A DNA stretch of 64,000 bases, from contig JAFEBI010000011.1 in assembly GCA_018242725.1 (NCBI GenBank), positions 372,001 to 436,000 of the forward strand, written 5' to 3'. The position numbers were made by a program, and so were the translations under genes. The notes beneath the pieces were generated by a model. The model did no database searches, was not told the DNA's origin, and worked only from the letters and a program-made list of their open reading frames with translations. Positions 1-8,314 of the stretch are shown here, piece after piece (positions within the stretch are counted from its first letter, which is position 1; every line of letters starts with the position of its first letter). The DNA is from Nitrospira sp. (GTDB lineage Bacteria > Nitrospirota > Nitrospiria > Nitrospirales > Nitrospiraceae).

Positions 1-2
1 GG

Positions 3-764
3 TACTCGATCTATCACAAGATGCTCACCATGGCACGGACGCGAGCGTTGATGCCTGCTTCCGTATCCACTTTGCTCAGTCGGCTAGGAGAGACTGTCGG
101 TGGAGGGGGGAAACTATCTCGGTATTGTCGCCTCTTCGGGAAATCACTTTCGCAGTCCTATCGTGGCGTCTCCGGGCATTTTCTCGAAGGCATGCGGCAC
201 ACGTTGATCAGACCAGAGTGGAGAATCTCTGAGGGGGGGGACAACTATCTCTCCCACACGTTCTCATCATGTTTCGCCCGCGTGCAGGGTTGCGATCCAC
301 TCAATCAAATGCTCTACATCGATTCAAAGACGTGGCTGCCGGATGATCTATTAATTAAGGCAGATAAGATGACGATGGCGGCATCCGTCGAATTGCGGGT
401 GCCGTTTCTTGATCACCGGCTCGTGGAATTTGCTGCAGGGCTTCCCACCGATTATAAGATCAAAGGCCGAATAACCAAGTACTTGCTGAAGCAAGTTGTC
501 GAGCCGTATCTCCCGCACGAGATTGTGCATCGTCCGAAGAAGGGGTTTCCTGTTCCTGTGGCTGATTGGTTTCGAGGGGAGTTATACGACGTGGCTCATG
601 ATGTATTGTTGGGACGGAATAGCCGCATTGTTGACTATCTTCACAGAGCCGAAATGGCCGCTCTTTTGCAGCGGCATAAGGCAGGTGGCGTTGATTTCTC
701 GAATGAACTCTGGGGGTTGTTGGTCTTGGAGTATTGGTTTCAACGATTTGGAGTACAGACATGA
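3..764 (+). CDS. Asparagine synthase-like amidotransferase, C-terminal part (5' truncated by window edge)
   Basis: The reading frame is open from base 3, so the gene begins outside the window. The visible part is the C-terminal asparagine-synthetase domain, which forms an amide from an acyl-adenylate using ammonia from an N-terminal glutaminase domain not seen here. Family landmarks are DSKTWLPDDLLIKADKMTMA, ELRVPFLDHRLVEFA and HRPKKGFPVPVADWF. A G8 run at 233-240 lies in the frame and does not break it. The stop overlaps the next gene's start as ATGA. Next to exosortase A, such proteins are usually the exosortase-A-associated amidotransferases of exopolysaccharide loci rather than housekeeping AsnB. 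That assignment is from context. Confidence 0.85.
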   Translation, partial: YSIYHKMLTMARTRALMPASVSTLLSRLGETVGGGGKLSRYCRLFGKSLSQSYRGVSGHFLEGMRHTLIRPEWRISEGGDNYLSHTFSSCFARVQGCDPLNQMLYIDSKTWLPDDLLIKADKMTMAASVELRVPFLDHRLVEFAAGLPTDYKIKGRITKYLLKQVVEPYLPHEIVHRPKKGFPVPVADWFRGELYDVAHDVLLGRNSRIVDYLHRAEMAALLQRHKAGGVDFSNELWGLLVLEYWFQRFGVQT

Positions 765-1933
765 TGCATGGGCAGAATATTATCTGTTTTGCGAATGATT
801 GGGATGCGGACCCGACCAGCAAACACCAAGTCATGAAGATTCTTGCGAGAAGCAATCGTGTTCTGTGGGTGAATTCTATTGGATTGCGGCGGCCAGGGGC
901 ATCTGCGGGAGATGCATCGAGAATGCTGCAAAAGCTCAAGAAATTCATGCAAGGGCCTGTGAATGTCATGCCCAATTTGCATGTCGTGACTCCTCTGGTG
1001 ATTCCCTTTCATGACATCAAGGGCGTTCCGACGTTTAATGCGTGGTTTCTCGCTCGGTATATACGATATCAGGCCACTCGCTTAGGGATGAGTGACTTTC
1101 AAGTCTGGACGTTTATGCCGACGATGGCGTCGGTGATTTCCCACTTACGGCCTCGAAAAGTTATTTATTATTGTGTGGACGAGTGGTCTGCCTTCAGCTT
1201 TCTCAATGCGAAGCTGATGGCAGACATGGAAGCTGAGGTGATTCGACAGAGCGATCTCGTTATCACATCGGCGGAAACGCTCTACGAGAGTAAGCGAGCC
1301 CTTCACCCCAAGACCTATCTGGTATCCCATGGGGTTGATAGCGAACATTTTGGGAAAGCCACTTCCTCTGATACCGCTGTTCCGGGAGAGGTTGCAAGGC
1401 TGCCGCATCCTGTGATCGGCTTTTGGGGACTGATTCATGAGTGGATCGATCTCGAACTGATTGCTGAGGTTGCGACGAAGCGACCGCAGTGGTCTTTTGT
1501 ACTGATAGGAAAGAGCGGCGTCGATTGCAGTGTGCTCGAGCGGTTACCCAATGTACATCTCTTGGGGGTTCGGTCGTATGACACATTACCGGCATTTGCA
1601 AAGGGGTTTACGGTCGGCATCATGCCGTTCAGGATTAATCGGCTAACCGACAATGTGAATCCGATCAAACTGCGTGAATACTTAGCCTCAGGGCTTCCGG
1701 TCGTCTCCACACCAATGCGGGAGGCGAAAGCGTACCAGCATGTGGTGCGGTTTGGCTCCACGGCGGTGGAGTTTACTGCTGCGTTGGACGAGGCGATTGA
1801 AATCCGCCAAGAGCTGGACGCCAAGGTCTTTCTGGATGCCGTCGCCGATGAAACATGGGTTTCTAAGGTTCAGTACATCTCACGTTTGATTGACGAGTTG
1901 AACGGTGCGATGCCCTCTCAAAGCCGGGGATAA
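761..1933 (+). CDS. Glycosyltransferase, GT4-like, exopolysaccharide locus
   Basis: A protein of about 390 residues with a two-domain glycosyltransferase pattern. The N-terminal half contains a YYCVDEWSAF stretch and SDLVITSAETLYESKR. The C-terminal half has HPVIGFWGLIHEWIDLELI and the donor-site region NPIKLREYLASGLPVVSTP, typical of GT4-type sugar transferases. It probably transfers a sugar from an activated donor during assembly of the exopolysaccharide that accompanies exosortase A systems. ATG 761 was chosen because it overlaps the previous stop as ATGA, implying translational coupling; starts further upstream lie inside the amidotransferase gene. The sugar specificity cannot be read from the sequence. 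Confidence 0.85.
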   Translation: MMHGQNIICFANDWDADPTSKHQVMKILARSNRVLWVNSIGLRRPGASAGDASRMLQKLKKFMQGPVNVMPNLHVVTPLVIPFHDIKGVPTFNAWFLARYIRYQATRLGMSDFQVWTFMPTMASVISHLRPRKVIYYCVDEWSAFSFLNAKLMADMEAEVIRQSDLVITSAETLYESKRALHPKTYLVSHGVDSEHFGKATSSDTAVPGEVARLPHPVIGFWGLIHEWIDLELIAEVATKRPQWSFVLIGKSGVDCSVLERLPNVHLLGVRSYDTLPAFAKGFTVGIMPFRINRLTDNVNPIKLREYLASGLPVVSTPMREAKAYQHVVRFGSTAVEFTAALDEAIEIRQELDAKVFLDAVADETWVSKVQYISRLIDELNGAMPSQSRG

Positions 1934-1963
1934 TTGAGTGCTTGATAGCAGAAGGATGACACT

Positions 1964-3616
1964 ATGAAGGAAGCGGATCATCTGACTCCACCGATGAGAG
2001 AGCACACCGGATCCAATGTCATGGGGGCCGGAAGTCTCCTGGCCGGCCTTGTGGGATTGCTGGCGGTGCTTTATTACCCCATTCTCTATCCTATGCTGGT
2101 TCAGTGGACCGATGATCCAGACTATTCTCATGGATTCTTGATCCCATTCATGGCGGCCTACTTTGTCTGGGAACGACGTCAGCATATTCTTGCAGAGCCT
2201 CCTCAGCCTGATCGCTTCGGCGTGCCTCTGCTTGGGATCGGACTGTGTATCTTGCTGATCGGCCTGGTTGGAGCCGAGTTGTACATGCAGCGTGTGTCGC
2301 TGCTAGTTGTCCTTGCAGGAGGAGTGCTGCTGATCCTCGGGCGTGAAGCGCTCAAAGTTCTCGCATTTCCGATCGGATTTTTGCTGTTCATGATTCCGCT
2401 TCCTGCCATCGTGATCAATGCAATCGCCTTCCCGCTGCAGTTGTTTGCGGCTAAGACGGCCACATACTGTCTCGATACGTTCGGTATTCCTGTGTTGCGG
2501 GAGGGAAATGTCATCGTGTTGGCGAGCACGCGGCTTGAAGTGGCCGAGGCCTGCAGCGGGATTCGTTCGCTGCAGGCGTTAGTCGCCTTAGGGACGGTGT
2601 TTGCATACTTTTCCCAAACTCTGTTGTGGAAACGATGGGTCTTGGTTGCGCTCTCTATTCCCATCGCGATTGTGGCGAATGCGGTGCGAGTGAGTGGTAC
2701 CGGGATCTTGGCCCACTACTGGGGAACTGAAGCTGCTCAAGGGTTTTACCATACGTTTGAGGGCTGGCTGATTTTTCTGGTGGCATTTGCGTTTCTCCTG
2801 CTCGCAGGTTTCATACTCTCAACGGTAGGCCGAGATCAGGCGAGGTCAGGTCAACACGATGCACCCACGGTTCTAGGCGCACAGCCGCGTTCGATTCAAA
2901 AGAAACCGATTGGGATCGCGATGGGCTTAGTAGGCTGTGCCCTCCTTGCGGTGTATTCTCTCTCCCAAGGAGAACTCATTCCGGCGAAGCAGTCCCTTCA
3001 GAAATTTCCACTCACCATTGCCGACCGTTGGGCTGGAACAGAATTGGGCTTGGAGGACGACGTCCTGAAGGTGCTCCGACTCTCTGAATACATCATGCGG
3101 GTGTATGTTCCGATTCCTCTCATGGCACCTGAAGCACGACCGGTTTCATCAACGGAGCGCATGCCAGGACCTGTCGTCCGGGCAATCGTTGATCGCTCAT
3201 TTTCGAACGGGCCGGTGTGGCTCTATGTGGGTTATTATGAGTCACAACGAACCGGTGCGACGTATCACTCACCGAAGAACTGTCTTCCTGGGGCCGGATG
3301 GCAATTTGTCGAGTCTACGGAGATGGTGGTTCCGGTGAATGATCGTTCCATCACGGTGAACGGGGTGACGATACAGAAAGGGCTTGATAAGCAGGTGATT
3401 GTCTATTGGTATCATGATCGTGGGCGGGTAATTGCCAGTGAGTATTGGGCAAAAGCGTATTTGATTTGGGATGCCGCAACCAAACATCGATCGGATGGCG
3501 CCCTGGTTCGGATTTCTGTGCCGGTGACGACGACGGTCGAAGCGGCACAAGCGAAGGCGCGCATGTTTCTCCAAGACTCATGGCCGCTGATCGTCGATTT
3601 CATGCCGGCTGCTTGA
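1964..3616 (+). CDS. xrtA: Exosortase A fused to EpsI domain (XrtA-EpsI)
   Basis: A 550-residue integral membrane transpeptidase that recognises PEP-CTERM signals and cuts or transfers the protein at the inner membrane. Residues about 20-285 are the multi-pass exosortase core. The catalytic Cys is C197 in EACSGIRSLQ, the Arg is R242 in NAVRVSGTG and the His is H263 in FYHTFEGW. Residues about 310-550 form an EpsI domain with YVGYYESQRTGATYHSPKNC and a TM anchor near 315-335. EpsI is often a separate gene, so this is a fused form. A good ribosome binding site (AGAAGGA) precedes ATG 1964. Its likely substrates are the two PEP-CTERM proteins downstream. Confidence 0.95.
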   Translation: MKEADHLTPPMREHTGSNVMGAGSLLAGLVGLLAVLYYPILYPMLVQWTDDPDYSHGFLIPFMAAYFVWERRQHILAEPPQPDRFGVPLLGIGLCILLIGLVGAELYMQRVSLLVVLAGGVLLILGREALKVLAFPIGFLLFMIPLPAIVINAIAFPLQLFAAKTATYCLDTFGIPVLREGNVIVLASTRLEVAEACSGIRSLQALVALGTVFAYFSQTLLWKRWVLVALSIPIAIVANAVRVSGTGILAHYWGTEAAQGFYHTFEGWLIFLVAFAFLLLAGFILSTVGRDQARSGQHDAPTVLGAQPRSIQKKPIGIAMGLVGCALLAVYSLSQGELIPAKQSLQKFPLTIADRWAGTELGLEDDVLKVLRLSEYIMRVYVPIPLMAPEARPVSSTERMPGPVVRAIVDRSFSNGPVWLYVGYYESQRTGATYHSPKNCLPGAGWQFVESTEMVVPVNDRSITVNGVTIQKGLDKQVIVYWYHDRGRVIASEYWAKAYLIWDAATKHRSDGALVRISVPVTTTVEAAQAKARMFLQDSWPLIVDFMPAA

Positions 3617-3755
3617 GGCACTCCCACCGTGTTCGACGATCGCGGATGCACACGAGACGGTCCGGTTTCCTCTGTTTGTGCCGTATCAATGCGGGTGCTC
3701 ATTTCAGGGGTGTTCCGCTATTGTTTTCCTGGTTGCAAAACATCTGGCTCTCACA

Positions 3756-5855
3756 ATGACTGACATTATTGCCATGCTCGCGGCTTCAACTTGCTTGGTG
3801 TTAGCGCTTACCGTTGTTGTGAAGGGGTGGGTAAGTCGCTTTCATCGAAGTGTTGCCGGCGTGTTGTTGGGTGCAGCGGGAGTCTGTGTCGGCGAATGGC
3901 TGGTGAGCGTTCCTCAGGCAGTGTCGGGCCTCGGATTCATACTATGTTTTCTCAGCGAACTGCTGTTGGTCGTGATGTTGTTTCAAGCGGTGACCGCGTT
4001 CAACCGAGAGCCGGAGGAAGCCGTCAATCGCACTCGCTGGATACAATACGTATCAACGACTGTGTCGGTCGGCTTGGGAATGTGGATTGTCCTGGCTCTG
4101 TTGGATGCCGATGCATCCAAAGACAGGATCGGGGACGGCGTGGGGCTGAGCGGAGATATCACCTACCTGTTCCTCGTGATCATGTATGTCATGAGCATTG
4201 CCTATATCGAAGGACTTCTCCGCACGTTGCGAGACCCCGTCCTCTATCAACTGAAGTTTGTGCTGATTGGGTTGGTCGCATTGGCGGGATTCAGGATTTT
4301 TGCATTGAGCCAAACTGTCTTTCCGCAGAGAGAACGGCTTGATGTCGTCACACATGGGCTTGCGATTCTTATGGTGGTAGCCCTCATGGCCTACGGATTC
4401 ATGCGAGCGCGGTTTCAGTCGTTCACGGAACGGATTTATATCTCCCCGAAAGTGCTGTCTGGGTCGCTGACATTTCTCGTGGTAGGTCTGTATGTGTTTG
4501 GAGTTGGTGCCGTCAGTCAGATGGCCCGTTCCGCAGGGGTATCGTTCGGAATCGCGTTGAGCGTGCTCTTTGTGTTGGTGGCCTTGGTAGCGTTGGCCAT
4601 ACTGATGCTCTCTCGCAGTACCAGGACGGCGTTGCGGAGCACGGTGGCGCGCAATTTTTATCGGTCGAAGTATGACTACCGGGCACAGTGGCTGGAAGTC
4701 ACGGAGGTATTTCGAGAGAGGGATTCCGTCGATGCCATTTGGGATGGGCTGCTGGGGCTGCTGAGTCGCACGTTTTCTGCCGGTCGAATTTCGGTTTGGT
4801 ACAAGATCGAGGCTGAAGGGCGGTTTCATCAGGTGCGGTCTACGAACACCGAGCCTCCCCCGGAACCGCTGGAAGCCTCTCATCGCTTGATTCTGGCGCT
4901 GGCGGAGACCGATCGGCCGTTGGCTGTGGACCTGGTCGGATTATTGCCACAGGATTCTTTCGTACGGGCGACTCGCACAGTCTTGTGTGTGCCGCTTCGT
5001 ATGGAATCTGAATTGATTGGGTTGATCGCCTTAAGCGGCGATGTAACCGGGGTGCCGTATGGACAGGACGATCATGATCTATTGAGAGCCATGGCACATC
5101 ATGTCGGGGTGTTGTTGGCCCATGCGCGATTGGCGGAGGATCGCCGTGGTTCAGCCGAGCTGGAAGCCTTGCATCGGTTTTCTGCGTTCTGTCTGCATGA
5201 CTTGAAGAATTTAGCGGCTCGTCTGTCTTTGGTGGCACAGAATGCCGATCTCCATGGTCAAGATCCTGCGTTTCAGGAGTCCGCCATGAAGACCGTGAGC
5301 GACACAGCAAAGAAAATGACGGCATTGATGTCGAAGCTCTCGCTCAAAGCCTTTCAGTCGCCCGATACCGTCAAACCTGAGGTGGTGGATCTGCGCTCGA
5401 TGATTGAAGACACCGTCGGTTCCCTGAGAGGGAGGGGACCGCGCTGGCGAATGACGATGGAATCTGTTCCACCGCTCATGGTTGTGCGAGAAGGGCTCCA
5501 CCAAGTACTGCTCAATATCCTGTTGAATGCCAAACAAGCCGTCGGTGAAGAGGGAGAAGTTCGGATCGCGCTGAGACAGCTCAATAGGGCAGTCGTACTG
5601 ACGGTCGAAGACACCGGATGCGGTATTCCACTAGAGAGGCTGCGGACACTATTCCGTCCGGTGCAATCGAGTCGGCCGGGTGGCCTTGGAATCGGGTTGT
5701 ATCACTGTCGGCGAATCGTTGAGGGCTATGGCGGCATGATCCAGATTCGGAGTGTCGTGGAACAGGGGACCACCGTGCGGATCGAACTTCCGTTCCCACC
5801 CCTGTCCGTGGTACAGCCTTCCGATGCCCGAGAGCAATCAGTTGTCTCGTCGTAA
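3756..5855 (+). CDS. prsK: PEP-CTERM system sensor histidine kinase PrsK
   Basis: A membrane histidine kinase of about 699 residues. The N-terminal 300 residues hold many hydrophobic segments and serve as the sensor. A GAF-like region follows (about 320-470), then the phosphoacceptor box FCLHDLKNLAARL with His 481, then an HATPase domain with NILLNAKQAVGEEG, VEDTGCGIP and GGLGIGLYHCRRIVEGYGG. The HDLKN box is characteristic of PrsK. It lies directly before prsR and is assumed to phosphorylate it. The start is uncertain: the frame opens at GTG 3678 but the hydrophobic sensor begins at ATG 3756, and neither has a clear ribosome binding site. The sensed signal is unknown. Confidence 0.92.
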   Translation: MTDIIAMLAASTCLVLALTVVVKGWVSRFHRSVAGVLLGAAGVCVGEWLVSVPQAVSGLGFILCFLSELLLVVMLFQAVTAFNREPEEAVNRTRWIQYVSTTVSVGLGMWIVLALLDADASKDRIGDGVGLSGDITYLFLVIMYVMSIAYIEGLLRTLRDPVLYQLKFVLIGLVALAGFRIFALSQTVFPQRERLDVVTHGLAILMVVALMAYGFMRARFQSFTERIYISPKVLSGSLTFLVVGLYVFGVGAVSQMARSAGVSFGIALSVLFVLVALVALAILMLSRSTRTALRSTVARNFYRSKYDYRAQWLEVTEVFRERDSVDAIWDGLLGLLSRTFSAGRISVWYKIEAEGRFHQVRSTNTEPPPEPLEASHRLILALAETDRPLAVDLVGLLPQDSFVRATRTVLCVPLRMESELIGLIALSGDVTGVPYGQDDHDLLRAMAHHVGVLLAHARLAEDRRGSAELEALHRFSAFCLHDLKNLAARLSLVAQNADLHGQDPAFQESAMKTVSDTAKKMTALMSKLSLKAFQSPDTVKPEVVDLRSMIEDTVGSLRGRGPRWRMTMESVPPLMVVREGLHQVLLNILLNAKQAVGEEGEVRIALRQLNRAVVLTVEDTGCGIPLERLRTLFRPVQSSRPGGLGIGLYHCRRIVEGYGGMIQIRSVVEQGTTVRIELPFPPLSVVQPSDAREQSVVSS

Positions 5856-5879
5856 GATTCAGATGGAGCCATCTACCCT

Positions 5880-7268
5880 ATGAGCACCCTCTCCACCGTT
5901 CTGCTTGTCGATGACGATCCTGACATTCGTGACCAGATGAAATGGGCGCTGATGTCCGACTACCAGGTGCTTCAGGCAGAGGACCGCGCATCCGCTGTGG
6001 CGCAGAACCGATCGGCGATGCCGCCGGTGGTCCTCTTGGATCTTGGTCTGCCTCCGGATGTGGACGGCGCCTCGGAGGGATTGGCCATCTTGCGGGAAGT
6101 CCTGAGCCTGAATCCATTGGCCAAAATCATTGTCGTGACCGGTAACAGTGATCGTGCGAATGCTGTGACGGCCATTGAAAGCGGCGCGTTTGATTTCATT
6201 GAGAAGCCGATTCAACTCGATGTTTTACGGGTCGTGCTGCAGCGGGCGTTGTATCGCTATGGAGTAGAGCAAGACCGCCGCGTGCAGTATACCTCAGTCG
6301 AGGGGGAAGAATTTGAAGGGATTGTGGGCGTCAGTGAGCCGATGCAGCAGGTCTATCGGTCGATTCGTCAGGTTGGTCCAACCGCCATGCCTGTGTTGAT
6401 CATGGGGGAAAGTGGCACCGGCAAAGAGCTGGTAGCACAGGCGATTCACCGTCGGAGTACGCGCCGCGAAGAGCCTTTTGTGGCGATCAACTGCGGCGCC
6501 ATCCCCGAAAACCTCCTGGAGAGCGAGCTGTTTGGTTATGAAAAAGGGGCCTTTACCGGAGCGGTTCAACAGAAAAAAGGGCGAATCGAGTACGCCAATG
6601 GTGGCACGCTCTTTTTGGACGAAATCGGTGATATTCCCCTTGTCTTACAGGTCAAGCTCTTGCGGTTTTTGCAGGATCATAAAGTCCAGCGACTTGGAGG
6701 AAGGGATACAATTTCCGTCGACGTCCGGGTGGTCGCGGCCACGAATGTCGATCTTCGCAAGGCCATCAGTGAAGGGCGGTTTCGTGAAGACCTCTTCTAT
6801 CGTCTCTGCGTGATTGAGATTGCCCTTCCGCTGTTGAATGAACGCGGGGCCGATATTGTCCTCCTTGCGCGCCGATTCATGATGCAATTTGCAACGGAAC
6901 AACACAAACAGCTGAAGGGGTTTTCCCCGGATGCGGTAACGGCATTACAGGCGTATGCGTGGCCCGGGAACGTCAGAGAACTGGAAAATCGACTGAACCG
7001 AGCTGTTCTCATGGCCGAAGACGCCTATATTACGCCGGAAAATCTTGGGTTGCGAAACCTGGCCGTAGGGGGCGAGGAGGGCCTGAGTTTGAAAACATCC
7101 CGCCAGCGTCGCGAGAAAGATCTGATTCAGCTGGCGCTGGAGAAGAACGAGGGGAATGTGTCGAAGGCCGCGACTGAGTTGGGGATCAGTCGTCCCACCC
7201 TCTATCAATTGTTGGATCGCTATGGATTGAAGAAAGCGAAGGCCGAAGGCCAAGCCGAAAACGCCTGA
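5880..7268 (+). CDS. prsR: PEP-CTERM system sigma-54 response regulator PrsR
   Basis: A 462-residue NtrC-type activator. A receiver domain (about 1-130) has the acidic pocket VDDDPD and phosphoacceptor D54. The AAA+ domain (about 150-390) has Walker A GESGTGKE (176-183), the sigma-54 contact loop in FGYEKGAFTGA and Walker B GTLFLDEIGD. A Fis-type helix-turn-helix at the C-terminus ends near KAATELGISRPTLYQLLDRY. It should use ATP to remodel sigma-54 RNA polymerase when phosphorylated by PrsK. It begins 24 bp after prsK. Both PEP-CTERM genes nearby have sigma-54-type promoters and a shared palindrome, so they are the likely targets. Confidence 0.95.
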   Translation: MSTLSTVLLVDDDPDIRDQMKWALMSDYQVLQAEDRASAVAQNRSAMPPVVLLDLGLPPDVDGASEGLAILREVLSLNPLAKIIVVTGNSDRANAVTAIESGAFDFIEKPIQLDVLRVVLQRALYRYGVEQDRRVQYTSVEGEEFEGIVGVSEPMQQVYRSIRQVGPTAMPVLIMGESGTGKELVAQAIHRRSTRREEPFVAINCGAIPENLLESELFGYEKGAFTGAVQQKKGRIEYANGGTLFLDEIGDIPLVLQVKLLRFLQDHKVQRLGGRDTISVDVRVVAATNVDLRKAISEGRFREDLFYRLCVIEIALPLLNERGADIVLLARRFMMQFATEQHKQLKGFSPDAVTALQAYAWPGNVRELENRLNRAVLMAEDAYITPENLGLRNLAVGGEEGLSLKTSRQRREKDLIQLALEKNEGNVSKAATELGISRPTLYQLLDRYGLKKAKAEGQAENA

Positions 7269-7336
7269 TCTCATCTGACCACAGCTCGAACATGGGGCCA
7301 AAAGGCCTGTCAAGATATTGTCTGCCTCATGTACGG

Positions 7337-7353
7337 TGTAAATAATTTTTACA
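7337..7353. promoter_or_regulatory. Candidate PrsR upstream activating site 1
   Basis: Perfect dyad TGTAAA-TAATT-TTTACA, centred about 172 bp before the GG of the sigma-54 promoter at 7515. The same dyad with a 5-base spacer lies upstream of the second PEP-CTERM gene at 12043. Position and symmetry fit an enhancer for a Fis-type sigma-54 activator. Binding by PrsR is inferred. Confidence 0.6.
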
Positions 7354-7425
7354 TCCCAATGAATGAGTGTAACGTATGGAATTTATTTGAAAGTGATTAA
7401 AAATTAACAACGAGATCATTTTTTG

Positions 7426-7442
7426 TGTAAAGAAAATTAACA
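7426..7442. promoter_or_regulatory. Candidate PrsR upstream activating site 2 (imperfect)
   Basis: TGTAAA-GAAAA-TTAACA differs from the perfect dyad at one base of the right arm. It lies 89 bp downstream of site 1, centre to centre, and about 83 bp before the promoter GG. Two sites in tandem are common for NtrC-type activators. Confidence 0.45.
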
Positions 7443-7514
7443 GGATACTTCGTTTGATATTACTGCGAGAGTAAATCAGTCTTGCATTTGCGATAGCTTA
7501 CAAATGTCAAAAAC

Positions 7515-7531
7515 TTGGTATTGAACTTGCT
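7515..7531 (+). promoter_or_regulatory. Sigma-54 (-24/-12) promoter of first PEP-CTERM gene
   Basis: TTGGTATTGAACTTGCT has the invariant GG (7517-7518) and GC (7529-7530) with ten bases between, and matches the TTGC of the -12 box. The -24 box departs from TTGGCAC after TTGG. Transcription would start near 7542, giving a leader of about 70 bases before ATG 7615. Confidence 0.65.
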
Positions 7532-7614
7532 GGATAAGCGATACGTCCGTGTTTGAAACACTGAAACGTATTTAGTACTCAATTTTTGATGTAAGCAGAA
7601 AAAAGGACAGGCAA

Positions 7615-8205
7615 ATGCAGACCAAAATGAAGGCAGTGCTAGTCACTGTGGGGTTGTGGCTGGGCATGGCCGTGACCTCAGCCCATGCGGTGCCGCTGTT
7701 GACGCTCGCGCCTGGAGATGCAAACTTTACCCAGACGGCGAACGGCAATTGCAATGCCGATTGTGTTGAGGGCCAGCTTAGTGCGAATGGCTTGGGAACG
7801 TACGACTTAACAGAAGTATACAAGCAGAACGCTGGTGGGAGCGAAGAAGGGACTCTTGCTACCTCCTATACCACGACGTTCAATCGTGATAACAGTGCTT
7901 TTACCATTAGCTATGATGGAGCTCCAAATCCAGCAATTTCCTGTCCATTTTGTGTTTTATTAGTGAAGGATGGAACTCCAAATCCCAGGTACTTTTTTGT
8001 TACCGCTATGAATAGCTGGAATGGTACGGACACTATTTCGGGTGGCATTTTTTATCCCGGGCAGGGAGAAATCTCGCACGTGTCAATTTTTCAGGGAGAC
8101 CCAGGAACTTCAACTGATCCTGTTCCGGAGCCGGCGTCGATGTTGTTGCTCGGTTCTGGGTTAGTCGCACTGGGTTTGTGGAGACGGAATTCTGGCAAGG
8201 CCTAA
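7615..8205 (+). CDS. PEP-CTERM sorting domain protein 1
   Basis: A 196-residue secreted protein with an N-terminal signal peptide (KAVLVTVGLWLGMAVTSAHA). The C-terminal sorting signal is VPEPASMLLLGSGLVALGLW followed by the basic tail RRNSGKA. The mature part is Asn/Thr/Gly-rich and has two cysteine pairs (CNADC and CPFC). It should be exported, anchored by its C-terminal helix and processed by the exosortase upstream. A ribosome binding site (AAAGGA) precedes ATG 7615. A sigma-54 promoter lies upstream and a strong hairpin terminator downstream, so it is probably transcribed alone. Its function beyond cell-surface or matrix association is unknown. Confidence 0.9.
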   Translation: MQTKMKAVLVTVGLWLGMAVTSAHAVPLLTLAPGDANFTQTANGNCNADCVEGQLSANGLGTYDLTEVYKQNAGGSEEGTLATSYTTTFNRDNSAFTISYDGAPNPAISCPFCVLLVKDGTPNPRYFFVTAMNSWNGTDTISGGIFYPGQGEISHVSIFQGDPGTSTDPVPEPASMLLLGSGLVALGLWRRNSGKA

Positions 8206-8240
8206 TCAGCAGCGTTCACCAGTAAGAGTGCCAATGACGT

Positions 8241-8272
8241 GGGGCCGGTCCTCAAACATGAGGGCTGGCCCC
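8241..8272 (+). terminator. Rho-independent terminator after PEP-CTERM gene 1
   Basis: A 12-bp stem of GGGGCCGGTCCT and AGGGCTGGCCCC (two G-U pairs) closes an 8-base loop and is followed by a T-rich run. It also makes starts before about 8275 unlikely for the next gene. Confidence 0.8.
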
Positions 8273-8314
8273 TTCTGTTTTCCTCGACTATGTTCTTGTA
8301 CGTCCCGACGATCA

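Noticed and set aside
233-240. G8 run in the amidotransferase as a frameshift
   Set aside because: The frame is continuous through it and matches the family on both sides.
4053-4883. 276-codon open frame antisense to prsK
   Set aside because: His/Arg/Gln-rich mirror of a real gene with no ribosome binding site or family feature.
7290-7308. GGCC-AAAA-GGCC hairpin after prsR as a terminator
   Set aside because: The stem is only 4-5 bp and no T run follows.
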